Part shown: one piece after another, positions 33,085-41,500 of the stretch
How positions within the stretch are numbered: position 1 is the stretch's first letter
Layout: every line of letters begins with the position of its first letter
From: Paraspadella gotoi
Taxonomy: Eukaryota; Chaetognatha
Direction: 5' to 3'
NCBI GenBank assembly: GCA_051294375.1
Contig: CM119271.1
Location: 9,625,308 to 9,689,307 of the forward strand
DNA: 64,000 nt
The notes under the pieces: generated by a model
What the model was told of the DNA's origin: nothing
Databases searched by the model: none
The model's input: only the letters and a program-made list of their open reading frames with translations
Program-made: the position numbers and the translations under genes

Positions 33085-33421
33085 ATAATCGATGATGATT
33101 ATTGAGGATGATAATTGATAATGATTGATGATGATGATGATGATGATGATGATTGATAATTAAATGATGATTTATGATGATTATTATCATTGTTGATGAT
33201 GCTAGCGATTAGGATGAAGATGATAACGGTTTAAGAAATTGAATTAACGATTTATAATAACAAGCAAATAAAAAACAACAAAAGTTATGCAACACGAAAC
33301 AACAGCAACCGCACAAAACAAGTTTCCTGATTTGTTTTCCCTTCAGGACTACGTGACCGACCACGGACAGCTTCAGTTCGAGATCGATTTCGTCCCCGAA
33401 AGAATTCAGTCCTGGTTTTAA
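14717..33421 (+). CDS. BTB-BACK-MATH domain protein, 16 exons
   Basis: Exons: 14717-14825, 15419-15534, 24928-24994, 25320-25450, 25972-26124, 26396-26496, 27153-27259, 27680-27793, 28282-28354, 28637-28755, 29403-29497, 29995-30221, 31269-31388, 31756-31876, 32885-33000, 33347-33421. Phases agree at every junction except one missing base in exon 8; the product is about 614 residues. Exons 1-5 form a BTB domain (VHSIVLSSRSQ, then DFVDILYFEDVDFSESNVL). Exons 5-8 form a BACK domain (ISIDILSLIF, LLELVRFPTLTTKYL). Exons 9-12 encode a linker I do not recognise. Exons 13-16 form a C-terminal MATH domain (VDNLQWIAETY, LFLYCGGEAHGMNF, CKWGYTKFIKVSKL, DYVTDHGQLQFEIDF). BTB and MATH proteins often act as substrate adaptors for Cullin-3 ubiquitin ligases; that role here is inference. 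Oddities: exon 6 lacks a GT donor, exon 5 appears to use GC, and intron 2 spans 9.4 kb of mobile elements. Two separate genes split near 26530 are the main alternative. Confidence 0.75.
15552..15905. repeat. Degenerate TTGATTGATT repeat
   Basis: About 350 bp of imperfect GATT/TTGA tetranucleotide repeat, just inside intron 2 of the BTB-BACK-MATH gene and ending immediately before hairpin element 1. Similar TTGA runs occur near 12590-12770, 28365-28430 and 33008-33085. Confidence 0.9.
15941..16875 (+). mobile_element. Hairpin-ended element 1 (non-autonomous)
   Basis: The left end is a hairpin, GTCGGATCTGCT-TATC-AGCAGATTCCGAC (15941-15969, one bulged base), followed by CTCTATAATTCACTTTGTCGG. 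The right end CAGATCCGAC (16866-16875) is the inverse of the left GTCGGATCTG, giving 10-bp terminal inverted repeats. Inside are a TCCGTCCG-rich tract, two units of a roughly 150-bp repeat (16141-16440) and AT-rich AATTAATT tracts. TTTTTA precedes the element and ATTGTTTGCTCAAACTTG follows it; the same flanks surround element 2. No coding capacity was seen. Confidence 0.65.
16921..17010 (+). repeat. Short direct repeat, copy 1 (with 18231-18315)
   Basis: About 90 bp containing CGTTGCCTA, AACAGGAACT, CCACGTGTTTT and GCGTTTCGTAAT recur at 18231-18315. Both copies are preceded by TTTC-type tracts. This one lies just 3' of element 1; the other lies about 150 bp 5' of element 2. Confidence 0.7.
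17045..17115 (+). repeat. R310 repeat, truncated head
   Basis: GGGACAACCAATATAAAAAT continues to CTGACTTTGGACA, identical in layout to the first 70 bp of the 6746 copy, and then ends. Confidence 0.75.
17300..17620 (+). repeat. Interspersed segment, copy 3
   Basis: A third copy of the segment at 4280-4560 and 8060-8345. It carries AACACAGTAACAATG, GTACATATATATGTATGTAC in place of the long tetranucleotide run, CAGTGTTTACACATAG and TATATATCAGAAAAAGGTA. A pure GA array follows at about 17670-17722, as a GA array follows copy 2. Confidence 0.75.
17670..17722. repeat. GA dinucleotide array
   Basis: A near-pure GA run adjoining the third copy of the interspersed segment. Confidence 0.95.
18368..18376 (+). 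promoter_or_regulatory. TATA-box-like site upstream of element 2
   Basis: TATAAAAAG sits about 30 bp before pyrimidine-flanked CA dinucleotides that could serve as an initiator (TTTACTCAACATTTG). It lies inside intron 2 of the BTB-BACK-MATH gene, 100 bp before hairpin element 2 and 2 kb before the 129-codon ORF. Whether it drives anything is unknown. Confidence 0.3.
18470..20261 (+). mobile_element. Hairpin-ended element 2, interrupted by a solo LTR
   Basis: The left hairpin (18470-18498) differs from element 1 by one base and is followed by the same CTCTATAATTCACTTTGTCGG. The right end GCAGATACGAC (20251-20261) is the inverse of the left GTCGGATCTGC with one mismatch. It contains a TGTC tetranucleotide run (about 19161-19200) and five decayed units of the internal repeat also seen in element 1 (about 19222-20125). 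Without the LTR at 18611-19158 it is about 1.25 kb. Confidence 0.65.
18611..19158 (+). mobile_element. Solo LTR with 5-bp target duplication
   Basis: 548 bp starting TGTAGAAATG and ending CCCAAACA (TG...CA), flanked on both sides by ATGTC (18606-18610 and 19159-19163). Hairpin element 1 lacks this block at the corresponding point and supplies the empty site. Inside are TATAAAAAG at 18888-18896 preceded by a GATTGGTT (CCAAT-type) box, and AATAAA at 18981 and near 19064. That is the layout of an LTR with promoter and poly(A) signal. No second LTR or internal coding region remains. Confidence 0.75.
20363..20752 (+). CDS. 129-codon ORF of unknown function in intron 2
   Basis: An intact frame from ATG to TAA encoding a hydrophilic protein. 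The first 50 residues are mixed and could fold (MEVIKVYAQNLHNV, then SNWTVVSSVEITIYDSKLVG). The remainder is highly charged, with a seven-lysine run near residue 80 and a basic KRRKKLR C-terminus that resembles a nuclear localisation signal. I do not recognise a family. Base composition is balanced, and it is not low-complexity over its first half, unlike nearby spurious frames. It starts 100 bp after hairpin element 2, which may sit in an intron or 5' region of the same unit, since a TATA-like site lies at 18368. A decayed transposon gene or a chance ORF is equally possible. Confidence 0.3.
   Translation: MEVIKVYAQNLHNVRCDNTIFPVNLKCSNWTVVSSVEITIYDSKLVGMKQWNDHSDDLESPTDLGQSRLNDRERISKKKKKKKNERKENSKENICEEMTPDAVLGPRISLSTIINGDKETQTKRRKKLR
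20771..20862. repeat. Inverted repeat with ~30-bp arms
   Basis: The left arm 20771-20801 (TAATACATAACTTTTTATCA and on through GCGCTGTAATT) pairs with the right arm 20834-20862 (AATTATAGCGCTGATGAAGT and on) across a loop of about 32 nt. It lies 18 bp after the stop of the 129-codon ORF, so it could be a 3'-end structure or a tiny palindromic element. Confidence 0.6.
20956..21016. repeat. GA dinucleotide array
   Basis: About 60 bp of uninterrupted GA. Confidence 0.97.
21431..23175. mobile_element. Fold-back element with ~550-bp inverted arms
   Basis: The left arm (21431-21975) and right arm (22625-23175) are inverse copies across their whole length. Matching blocks include CTGATACCTGCAAAGTTTCT against its inverse at 23105-23135, TAGTGGAGAAAACGAA, TTATTCAGCCAGCATACTTA and GGCCTTTG..GCTAGCAAG. 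The arms differ by many substitutions and small indels, so this is an old genuine element, unlike the PICK1 palindrome. The 650-bp spacer is rich in CCCTAACC-type motifs on its left and GGTTTAGG-type motifs on its right. No ORF was found. The exact termini and target duplication are not resolved. Confidence 0.75.
23176..24380. other. AT-rich intronic sequence, no gene recognised
   Basis: Only short open frames occur. A TACTATG triplication lies near 23832-23852. Nothing else distinctive was found. Confidence 0.5.
24381..24508. repeat. AATTAAATTA tandem repeat
   Basis: Alternating AAATT and AATTAATT units over about 125 bp, in intron 2. Confidence 0.95.
25416..25666 (+). repeat. 50-bp tandem repeat made from the end of exon 4 and its donor
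   Basis: Units start with GCTTGGTxCAGTG at 25416, 25466, 25516, 25566 and 25617, so the period is exactly 50 bp and then 51. Unit 1 contains the true exon 4 end (CGGGATGCAG then GTGGGC). Units 2 and 3 still carry recognisable CAAGCAGTTxxGxATGCAG ends followed by ATGAGG and GTGAGA. Units 4 and 5 are decayed. Unit 3 therefore holds an alternative donor at least as good as the annotated one. Confidence 0.85.
25689..25880 (+). mobile_element. Truncated hairpin-ended element (GTTGCGCCGC type)
   Basis: After TTTTTA it begins GTTGCGCCGCGAGTACTCG, like the element at 32200. The second half of the hairpin and the CTCTATAAGTCAC motif are deleted, and it passes straight to GTCGGTC. It shares GACTACTAGCGCCGCCTTCA and GGAAATCCTAAAA with the 32200 copy. 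The right terminus is missing. Confidence 0.6.
26164..26243. repeat. GA array at the start of intron 5
   Basis: About 80 bp of GA with two AGAAG interruptions, 40 bp after exon 5 of the BTB-BACK-MATH gene. Arg/Glu-rich frames over it are artefacts. Confidence 0.95.
26546..26551 (+). terminator. Intronic poly(A) signal after exon 6
   Basis: AATAAA lies 16 bp after an in-frame TGA (26528-26530) that is reached if exon 6 is not spliced. Because the expected donor reads GG instead of GT, a truncated BTB-only transcript ending here is plausible. Confidence 0.45.
26627..26945 (-). repeat. Interspersed repeat family R310, inverted copy
   Basis: Reverse complement of the 6746 family, with shared blocks TATTCCCCGATCTAATACT, TTGATTGAAAGCT, CTGTCCAAAGTCAG and GAATGGATAATTTT. 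It is flanked by similar direct sequences, GTTGTACGAATTTCATAAG on the left and ATTGCACCAATTTCATAAC on the right. These could be a target duplication or conserved ends. It lies in intron 6. Confidence 0.7.
27051..27125 (+). repeat. 25-bp tandem repeat, three units
   Basis: CTCCTCCCCGCCACCTGCTC plus GCCAC, repeated at 27051, 27076 and 27101. It ends about 25 bp before the exon 7 acceptor and supplies its pyrimidine-rich tract. Confidence 0.95.
28945..29250. repeat. ATT/CATT/TTTA microsatellite block
   Basis: AATTAATT, then about 13 CATT units (near 29015-29067), then TTTA/TTAT repeats to about 29245. It occupies much of intron 10 of the BTB-BACK-MATH gene. Confidence 0.95.
29341..29391. repeat. 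CT array before exon 11
   Basis: A pure CT run of about 50 bp ending 12 bp before exon 11. It serves as the polypyrimidine tract of that acceptor. Confidence 0.95.
29815..29905 (+). repeat. R310 repeat, truncated head
   Basis: ATGAAATTGGGACAACCAATG, then ATTATCCATTTCTTTAATAA and CTTGCCCAGGACTTGGG. This matches the head of the 6746 copy and lies immediately before exon 12. Confidence 0.7.
30735..31025 (+). repeat. Sparse TTAGG-type motifs in intron 12
   Basis: Scattered TTAGGGTTAAG, TTAGGTTAAGGGTTAAG and TTAGGATGG motifs without strict periodicity. They resemble the fold-back spacer and the 58490-58620 stretch. Confidence 0.4.
31551..31612 (+). repeat. GGAAT/AGAAT pentanucleotide repeat
   Basis: GGAAT units grade into AGAAT units over about 60 bp in intron 13. 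Confidence 0.95.
32200..32408 (+). mobile_element. Hairpin-ended element, complete short copy
   Basis: The left end GTTGCGCCGCGAGT-ACTCGCGGAGCAGC (32200-32227) is a 28-nt near-perfect palindrome, followed by TCTATAAGTCACTTTTCGG. The right end ACTGCGGCGCAAC (32396-32408) is the inverse of the first ten bases plus three. Total length is 209 bp. It is preceded by TTTTTA and followed by ACATTG, like elements 1 and 2. It lies in intron 14. Confidence 0.7.
32740..32872 (+). repeat. CCTTCCTTGCCACGCCCC tandem repeat
   Basis: About seven imperfect 18-19-bp units end 12 bp before the exon 15 acceptor of the MATH region. The same array recurs at about 59390-59510 before the duplicated exon. Confidence 0.9.
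33008..33160. repeat. TTGA and GAT microsatellites in intron 15
   Basis: A TTGA run (33008-33085) is followed by a GAT run (about 33125-33155). Both recur with altered lengths at 59655-59790. Confidence 0.95.
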
Positions 33422-33498
33422 AATCCAGAGAGAGTTGAAAGTGTTACGTGAAAGGGTTCGTTGAAATGAAAGACTTTTTTGAACTAAAAAGCTTAAGA

Positions 33499-33504
33499 AA
33501 TAAA
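33499..33504 (+). terminator. Poly(A) signal of the BTB-BACK-MATH gene
   Basis: AATAAA lies 78 bp after the TAA stop at 33419-33421. It is retained in altered form in the second copy near 60150. Confidence 0.55.
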
Positions 33505-33542
33505 CGAAGTCTCTTATTGAACGATATATCATATTTTGAATT

Positions 33543-33567
33543 NNNNNNNNNNNNNNNNNNNNNNNNN
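33543..33567. other. Assembly gap (25 N)
   Basis: A fixed-size gap. The bases to its left match the duplicated segment up to about 60185, where that copy continues into a different sequence from the one to the right here. Confidence 0.99.
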
Positions 33568-34784
33568 ATGAGCAGCTGACATTCTTTTTGTTGAGAGAGA
33601 GTTTATTATAACTTCTTCTTTTTCGGTCTCGCAAAACAAGGACCACCATATGTGACCACATTTATGGAGAATGTAGATCCACATGATTTGTTAACCTCAT
33701 TTTACGTTTTACAAGGCCCAAAAAGAAAATAGACGAAGTTTTCGTTGTTTGGGGGAGAAGAGGGGGAGGGCAAGTTAGAGTAGAGGAGGCAGAGGAGAGA
33801 GAGAGAGAGAGAGAGAAAGAAGAGAGACGAGAGAGAGAGAGAGACGCAGAGAGAGCAGAGAGAGAGAGAGAGAGGAAATCCGATAAGCTCTGTGAAAAGT
33901 AGCGAAAAAACAGTCACGAGCCTGAGAAGAACTTTTTCTTTTCGGGGGTAGGATATTTGTAGGAGATCAATCACACAAAGACACTTCAGAACCCAGGAAA
34001 GTTTGTGTCCAGTGATGCAAGGCAGCGTGAGAGAGAAGAGCAGGAGAGAGGAGAGCGAGATGGAGAGAGAGAGAGAGAAGAGAGAAGAGAGACGAGAGCA
34101 GAGAGACCATCAGGGAATACAAGTTTAAAGAACGAACGCTGGGCTTGTATGCGACGACGACGACGAGAGACGACGACGACGACTGTGCCGAATCGGAGAG
34201 ACCACTGGGAACCGAGCGGCGAGAATAGAATACACGTGGATTGATGAGAAGAAGAACAAAAGGAACAAAGGGAAGAAGAGAGAAAGGAAAAAGAGAAGAG
34301 AGAAAAACAAAAAGGAACAAAAAGAGAAGATGAACCCATTTGGGACGGGGGGAAAGTAGGAGAAATAAAGGAAGAAAATAGAAAAATAGAAAGAAGAAGA
34401 AGAAATAGAGAGAGAAATTTAGTAAAAGGAAAAGAGAATTCAGGAGAAAAATTGATCTGGGGGAAAAAAAAAAGACAAAGAAGAAACAGAGAGACAAAAC
34501 AACCAAAGTAGAATTTAAAGGGGAAAACGACAAAGAAAAAAAAACAAAGAAAATAAAGAAAGAAATAACATTGAACAGGAAGAAAAAAATGAGAAGTAAA
34601 AAAACCGGAGAAGAAGAGACGAGAAGAAGAGAAGAGAGAGGACGAGAAAGAGAAGCAATGTAGAAGAAAAGAAGCGGCCCCGTTTTCTGAATACGGCCGC
34701 CATAGAAGTGTCTTAGTGGAGTCTTGGACGCTGGCACTGAAAACGGTTGGCCTGTTAAGCATCGAGAGAGAGAGAGAGAGAGAA

Positions 34785-34830
<46 letters not shown>

Positions 34831-34846
34831 AGAGAGAGAGAGAGAG
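33568..34846. other. Purine-rich stretch, no gene recognised
   Basis: Dominated by GA arrays (33798-33872, 34764-34846) and GAAA/AGAAG-rich sequence at 34240-34660. The 256-258-codon antisense frames here are Leu/Ser/Phe-rich readings of the purine repeats. Confidence 0.8.
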
Positions 34847-37800
34847 TCTACGAGCTAATAAAGACGCTAAGAAAGAATCCGCGATTTTAATAGACGCGGT
34901 TTAAATCAAGGAGGAATCGAGGAGTTGCGCCGCATGTCGATAGAGGGACTAAGGTTTGGAGGGCAAGGGTGACAGAGGTTTGATGATGATGATGATGAAT
35001 GATGAATGATAGATGATGACATTGATGAGTGATGATGATGATGATGGTGTGAAAGAAGATGACCGCAAAGCAGTCGGAAGACAACGACGACCCGAAGAGG
35101 ACTGATGAAGAAAACTGCAAGCAATGCGACGGAACAGTATTATGTCAAGTCCAAGTCCCAAGTCTCAAGTCAGTCCCATAGCAGATACGCACAAGTTATA
35201 CCAGAGATCGCAGTATGTGTTAAGCTTCAAATTCGCCGAGACGGCGAGATGGGAACAGGAACTGAAAGCTTCACGGTTACTGCTGATTTGCCATTACGCG
35301 AGCGGATTCGATCGATTGACGATGACGCGGACTTAATACAATGTCGCGCTGGAGAGTATTTTACGTATGCAATAATGAAATAACGGTGACGACGACGGAG
35401 ACCAGAATGACTACGCTGAGAACTAGGATGACAATATACGATCAGGTATCTTCAAATGTAGCATAAGAAGGGATACATAGTGCGTTTTCGCATACGGAGC
35501 AGTACGACTATAATAGACTCGTAGCGCATAAATAGCACGAGTCAAGAAACACCGCAAACGCACGCACGAACCGAGATTGATATATATATAACGAAAGTGA
35601 CCGAGATTGACACGGCGTGTGGTCGAAGACTGGATCACTCCAAGTGACATGACGACAAAATTAGAGCATGGATTGGACCGTCTGACTGAGAGACCGGATA
35701 AAGCACAGCGGAGCGTGAAGAGACGCGACGAACGGACGAATCGAGCGGTACGACGAACGCTAGGACGAGCGCATCTGAATTGCTGAGCTACAGGTCGACC
35801 CCCATCTTGCGGTCCCGAACGGACGGAGCTGTGAGGCTACTGCTCTTGCGTTCAGTTAGGTCCAGGCACTGATGTCTATGCCTGGCGTCGAATTGTAATT
35901 GGGCAGTCGCTCGAGAGTTAAGCCTCGTTCAGTTGGCCTCCGTCATCTCTCTCTCCTCCTGCGCCATTCTCCTCTTTCTTCGACCAATTGGGCGGGGATT
36001 TGTTGTCTCACGATCGCTGACTTCATAGCTGTCTCGACAGTGGCGATCGTCCCTCCTCCAATTGGGTCTCTCGCTCGGTTGCCGGGCCCCAAGGGTCTGG
36101 CTTCACCAGAGCGTGCGCGTCGCGCGTCAGGACGTGCGGTCTGGATCAGGGCTGCGGTTCCAGCTGCCGAGGACCGAGACTTTCCAACGAACTAGGAGAG
36201 TCGTGAGTTTGACGAAATCTGGTACACCGGTTGTTAGCAAAAAAAAAAAGACACCGCGCAGATACTCAATATCTGTTCGAAGGAAAAGGGCGACGAGTTT
36301 GGACGTAGTATTCATCTTAGACTCAGGCTGTGACCGGAGAAATTAGAAATTGAGAAATTCGCCTGAAAAACGAAACGGAGTAGTCAGTGCATGGAGAGCA
36401 TAGAAGCCGCTATTGCTACATGCTACCATAATCAAATATAAGATAGATACTGCAGCATCCTTTGATGGTTATCCAATGAATAGATATAAATCAGATATGC
36501 TATGGTAATTAAGACTTCGCAACAATTGCAGAGTCTGCATGTTCGGGTTTTTGATGCCAGGTTCGACTGAGAGGTTTTTTTGTTCAAATTTGGCATTTAT
36601 TAAATGTTGTACTAAACATTGTTTAGATATTTGATTAAACATTGTGTTTATGCAAGACTGCTTCTCTTTGCCCCTTTCATCTTTTGCACTTCTGTTCTCT
36701 AGTGTTATTGCACTCCGCTAACAATTTCACTTACCCTGCTTCACTTACCTCACTTCATTCACTCCTTCACTGACTCACTTCATTCAGTCATCACATCCCT
36801 TACTTCATTTTCATCACTTCACGACCCCACTTCACTTATCTTCTTCCCAGCTGCTTCTCAGCTCTTCACCCCTCCTTTCAATCTCTCCTCACTTTTCTTT
36901 TTTTGGTGCATGTTTATTTTCACGCTGACTGCGTCGAAATCATCGTCGTCCGTCGTCGTCGTCGTCGGAAACCGATGAAGAACGTCCTTTTCACGTTTGG
37001 TAGTTTGTTCTGTCGTCGTCGTTCGTCGCGTCATCTTTCTTTCTGCCCGATGCAGGTTGAAATAAAATCCGCCCGTGTGAAATATATAACGGAACCTCCT
37101 CCGTTCACAGTCGCACATCGATTCCTCACAGGCGTTTTCTTCATAGTCGGTTTTAGTGATTCGCCGCTCCGTGAAAACCGGTTAACAAAAACAAAAAAAA
37201 ACTGATTAAATTAGTCAATTGTTTTTTTAGGAATTTGTTTCCCGTTTAGTCGTGTCGCTTGTTGTTTTGCCCATCTCCCTGTTTGGCCGCAAGATGAAAA
37301 AATCCATCGAAGGGTATGGCGACTCTGTTATTGCTTCAGCGAATTGAAGCCATCCCCCGGCGGTCGAGCGGTCTGGCATGGGGGGCGGCAAGGGGGCGGC
37401 AGGGTACGGCGAGGGGACAGGGTTAGGGGGCGTCGTGCGGCGGAATCCCCGACTCTCGCGAACAGAAGGTTTTTTAACTTCGAATTCTTTGGATTTTATT
37501 AGAAGAAAATTAGTACTCCGATGATCTTTTATTTTTTGGAGGGGGGAGCAAAGGGGGCAAGAGGGGGGGTTGTGGGTTGAAAGGCAAACTTTTTGTCTTC
37601 GGTTTTGGTTTTTTTTCTTTTTTTTGTTTGTGGGCATCTTTTTTTCTCGTTTCGTTCTTTCTTTCTTATCCTTTCCTTTTCTTTGTTATTTTCTGTAATT
37701 TTTTCTCAAAGTAAATTCTTGCATTCTCTCTCTTTCTTTCTTTCTTGATGTCTGGTTTCCTTTTTTTTTAATCTTAGTCCTTTCTTCTCTTCTTCTTCTT

Positions 37801-38580
37801 TCCTTTCCTTTCTTTTATTCTATTTCTTCTCTTTCTTTCTTTTTCTTTGTTTTCTTTCTTTTTTTTTATTGACATTGCCCCTTTTTGTCTTACTCGTCAT
37901 TATCTTTATCCTTATAATTTTTTCTTTCTCGTTTTTTCCTCTAAAAATTTCACCGGGTACAAAAAAAAAAAAACGCCATAATTGTAGTAAGAAAACCAGA
38001 TCATTCACCAGGATACTTCACCGCTGTAGAAGACATTAGTGTGGGGTGAAAGGCCACTAGAGTCAAATCGACACCAATACTTCTCGTACTCACCGGTTCA
38101 GTTAATTGCCACACCATGTCAGAGCCAATCGTCCTGCGATACACCCTCAAACTTGTTATGACTCTGTCATACCTCGATATCTTATTCAATTCTTTATCTC
38201 CGTCAACCTTTCCCACCGCAGGCTTGTAGTTATAACTATAGTGTTTCATAACATTGCGGTAACGTTAGAGAAAACCCCATACAAAAATTATCCATTCATC
38301 TCCAATATAGAATTTTTTTTTTGCCCTGAATGTTGGACTGTGGCCTGGAGGTGGGCCTCACGTGACTATTAGCGACACCTAGCAAATACGATAGCATCGG
38401 AACCAAGCATAGATGGTCGCAATGGCTCATCACATTCTCCCAGTCTGCCAAGTCAGACAGTCCCATTCTACTTCGCAACTCGTCGCTGTCCCTTAAAGAA
38501 TTTCCGTTGGTCAGTCTCGGTCGGGAATTCGTCGGTCAGTAGTTTAGATTAAATTAAACGGCCATGCCGAGAGTGTCGTT
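34847..38580 (-). repeat. Copy A of a triplicated locus (inverted, increasingly noisy)
   Basis: On the minus strand this follows the order of copies B and C. 34850-35060 matches 51840-52030 and 58936-59080 (GAGGAGTTGCGCCGCATGTC, ATGATGATG run). 35890-36190 corresponds to 51045-51110 and 63600-63720. 36660-36860 matches 47700-47880. 36900-37640 matches 47060-47660. 38000-38520 matches 46200-46610. Agreement falls from left to right, with many scattered substitutions and indels beyond 35.1 kb. No frame survives between copies, so I call no gene. Confidence 0.75.
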
Positions 38581-38589
38581 TGTGTTTAT

Positions 38590-41500
38590 CTTTGAAAGGG
38601 ACTACTGGAGTTAGGACAGTTTTGTATGGTCTTTTGGAGTTAAATTAGTGCGATAGCGGTGATACATCTCGGTCATATACGCCATACGTCTTCTGGTCAC
38701 TGATGAGTCGATCATGTAGAACTAAGTCATAATATGTAGCGCTGTAGTTGTCTAGACGTCATTGGCTATCTGCCCTAATATGATTGTTCAAATATACGAC
38801 CGTACGATGCAGCCACACGCTGCGAATCGCGTATCAGACGAGCGGCTCGTTACTAGGAATAGGAACGAAGGCACGATCAATGTGACATTCGCGCATACAG
38901 CCGGATGTCGGTAGCAGTGTACACGACGCGGGGATTAATACTCTGGATGTATTGGGCATAAGCTCACTGCACGATGTATGCCTAGAGACACCATAGTGAC
39001 GTTCGTTTACCTGCTCTTGCAGCGGCGCCGACTGTGCCAGCCGGAATCTGATGTCTCTTCAGCCTCTATGATATAGAGTGAGATATATCTACTGGCGAGG
39101 AGTACTAGGCATCCGCTGCTGATCAGCATAGTGTGACGAGCTCATGACGAGAGATAGCGGTCGCTCGTTGGAGGTATGCTTGTCGGAGAGGTTCGATCAT
39201 TAGACGAAGGCTCAGAGAGTGGAAGCAGCAGTATACGTAGGCCGATCGTTGTTGGAGTACCTAGTTCCTAGATTGCATATCAGCTTGATGTACTAGATGG
39301 TGGCGTCCGGCGTTAGTAGAGGAGCGTCTGCATGCGTTCGTTGGCTCTGTACTGACGTCACTGCGTTAGACGTATACCACGGCTTTCAGAATCGTGCTAT
39401 CTATAGCCGTATCTATACGTAACATTCATGCAACGTACTGGAGCTGAGTCAAGGATCATGATGACTACCAATCTTGGCCGTAGGTCTTGCATGCTCATAT
39501 CAGTCACGGGAATGTATGCTGCGGTAGGGTTACTCGTTGCGTACTGTCTACACGAGTGCCGTTGCGCTTCAGCAAGACTCGCGTCACACGCGTGTCGCGA
39601 TTCATCGAGAGAGATATGTGCCGGTGACGTACTGTGTAGCATCGATGTATCGGACTTCACGCTGAGGATGCGATCACGGTCTTGTACTGGTAGTTATGAT
39701 CAGGGCGTTTCACTCATAGAGCCAGCAGCTGTCCGAGGACGGCTGACGAGTGAGTTCACAGCATGAGAAGTCTGCTACCTAGTCTGAAGTAGAGTAAGTC
39801 CAGGGTTAAACTTACTGCCGGCATCTACGCCAGGTAGACAGAGTCACGTGGACTATCGTCGTAGCACGCGAGGGATCACGCAGTCCTGGCTCTTGAGCTG
39901 CTGAATTAGTCGAGTGAGTTAAATATAGCAGATCGTGAGAGACACGCGTCGAGTATAGAGCTAGTGGACGGATGTGCGCGCGTGTGGCATTGATACTCGT
40001 GATATGACTTTCGTGACGTGTGTCGCGTAGTAGTGAGAATGTTTCTGATTGTCTGCTGATCGTATAGTAGGTGTCTCTCCGCGTTGCTACTAGCGGTGTC
40101 GAGATCATTGGAGTACATGAACGTCAGCATCTGAATACTAGAGCCGCCTGCTAAGATCGCTCGATGTGTGTAGCAGTTAGTTATGCACCGACGCTATCGT
40201 TCTCATTGATTAGTAGAGCAGCATGCACCGAAGACATCGTCCTCGCCTCGCGATCTGCGTCGTGTGTCGTCGGATAGGCTGCGACATCTATGGCGTCTCG
40301 TGCTACGCAGGCCAAGTCGACATTGCGATAGACTGATCATCGATAACTGCGCCGTGCACTTTATCTGCATTCGCAAGTCGTGGAGCCTATCGGTCCTAAG
40401 CTGCCTAGTCTTGTACGGACAGCATAGCTGAGTGTGTAGGAGACATATCATGTAGACTTAGTTCTGCAGCTGATATCATTCTCGATAGTACGTAGACAGA
40501 AGTCAGACGCTGCTGATCGGACAGAGCGCTCGCGATAGCATACACACGCAACTGCTTGGTGCATTACTCGTCCCGGCTGCGGGTGTGGACTCAGCAGAGT
40601 CCTGAGACGATTCGGCCACGCCGGTGAAGTGCAGACTTGCGGTGGTATGCGTGAGCATAGACGCTCGGACGTCCTATGAGCTGGATCTGGTCGCCATGTG
40701 AGTTTCAAATCCGTAGTTACAGGGCTGTCTAAGGCCTCACGCAGCGTGTATTAGACTGCTGCGCCGTCGATCCCGCGCCGCGTCCTGAATTTAGCTGAGC
40801 GACAGGTGGCAATGGTGACTACGTCCAGTACTTCTTACCTACGAGTGGAGCTTCATTCGGCCTGGTTCGTCTTCTGGTAAGTCATCGCGTATATAGGTTG
40901 AGTGACGACAAATATGCTGCCACTATGCTGCGTTATCGAAGATTGGCCATCAAAACGTGTGGAGTATTATGATGTCATCTGGCCAAAAAGTTCACGGATA
41001 CAGTTAGAAATAAACGACTTCTTCCTGAGCAGGGTAGGTGTAAAACATGTGTATTCTCTCTCGCATCCAAGGACAAAGCTAGTCAGAGCGTCCGCGTGCC
41101 GTTCCACGCGATCTAAGGTGGTTGGTGAGACCAACGACTCCTGCGATATTAGCTGCGTATCCTGCGCGGATATGTCTATTGTGCTTATCACCCAGTGCTG
41201 CATGTCTCGATTGCACTAGACCGAAGCAGTACCACAAGTGGACTGCGCTGCGCACTCCGCAAGTTCTCGTTGCAAGCATTAGAAGTCGTTATGACTGAAA
41301 TATGTATCGACGATGGGACAGCAGTACGGCGAATCGGTCGCTACTGTGCTGAGGCATAGACTAGTGCTACTGGCGCCGTAGTGTCGAGCGAGTGCAGCGC
41401 AGTCCGGAGTGTGATGACCTCTATCAAGCGGACAAAGCGGTGAGGACGATCGAACGGTAACGTAACACTGAGCGTCGTACGGTCGTGTTCGCGTGCTTCT

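Noticed and set aside
27147-33421. A separate gene starting at the ATG at 27166
   Set aside because: The ATG lies inside a BACK domain whose first half is in exon 6, and the phase across the junction fits one gene. The two-gene model is kept only as an alternative.
33967-34762. Antisense frames of 256 and 258 codons
   Set aside because: Long because purine-rich DNA lacks stop codons on the other strand. The product is a Leu/Ser/Phe smear with no domain, splice or start context.
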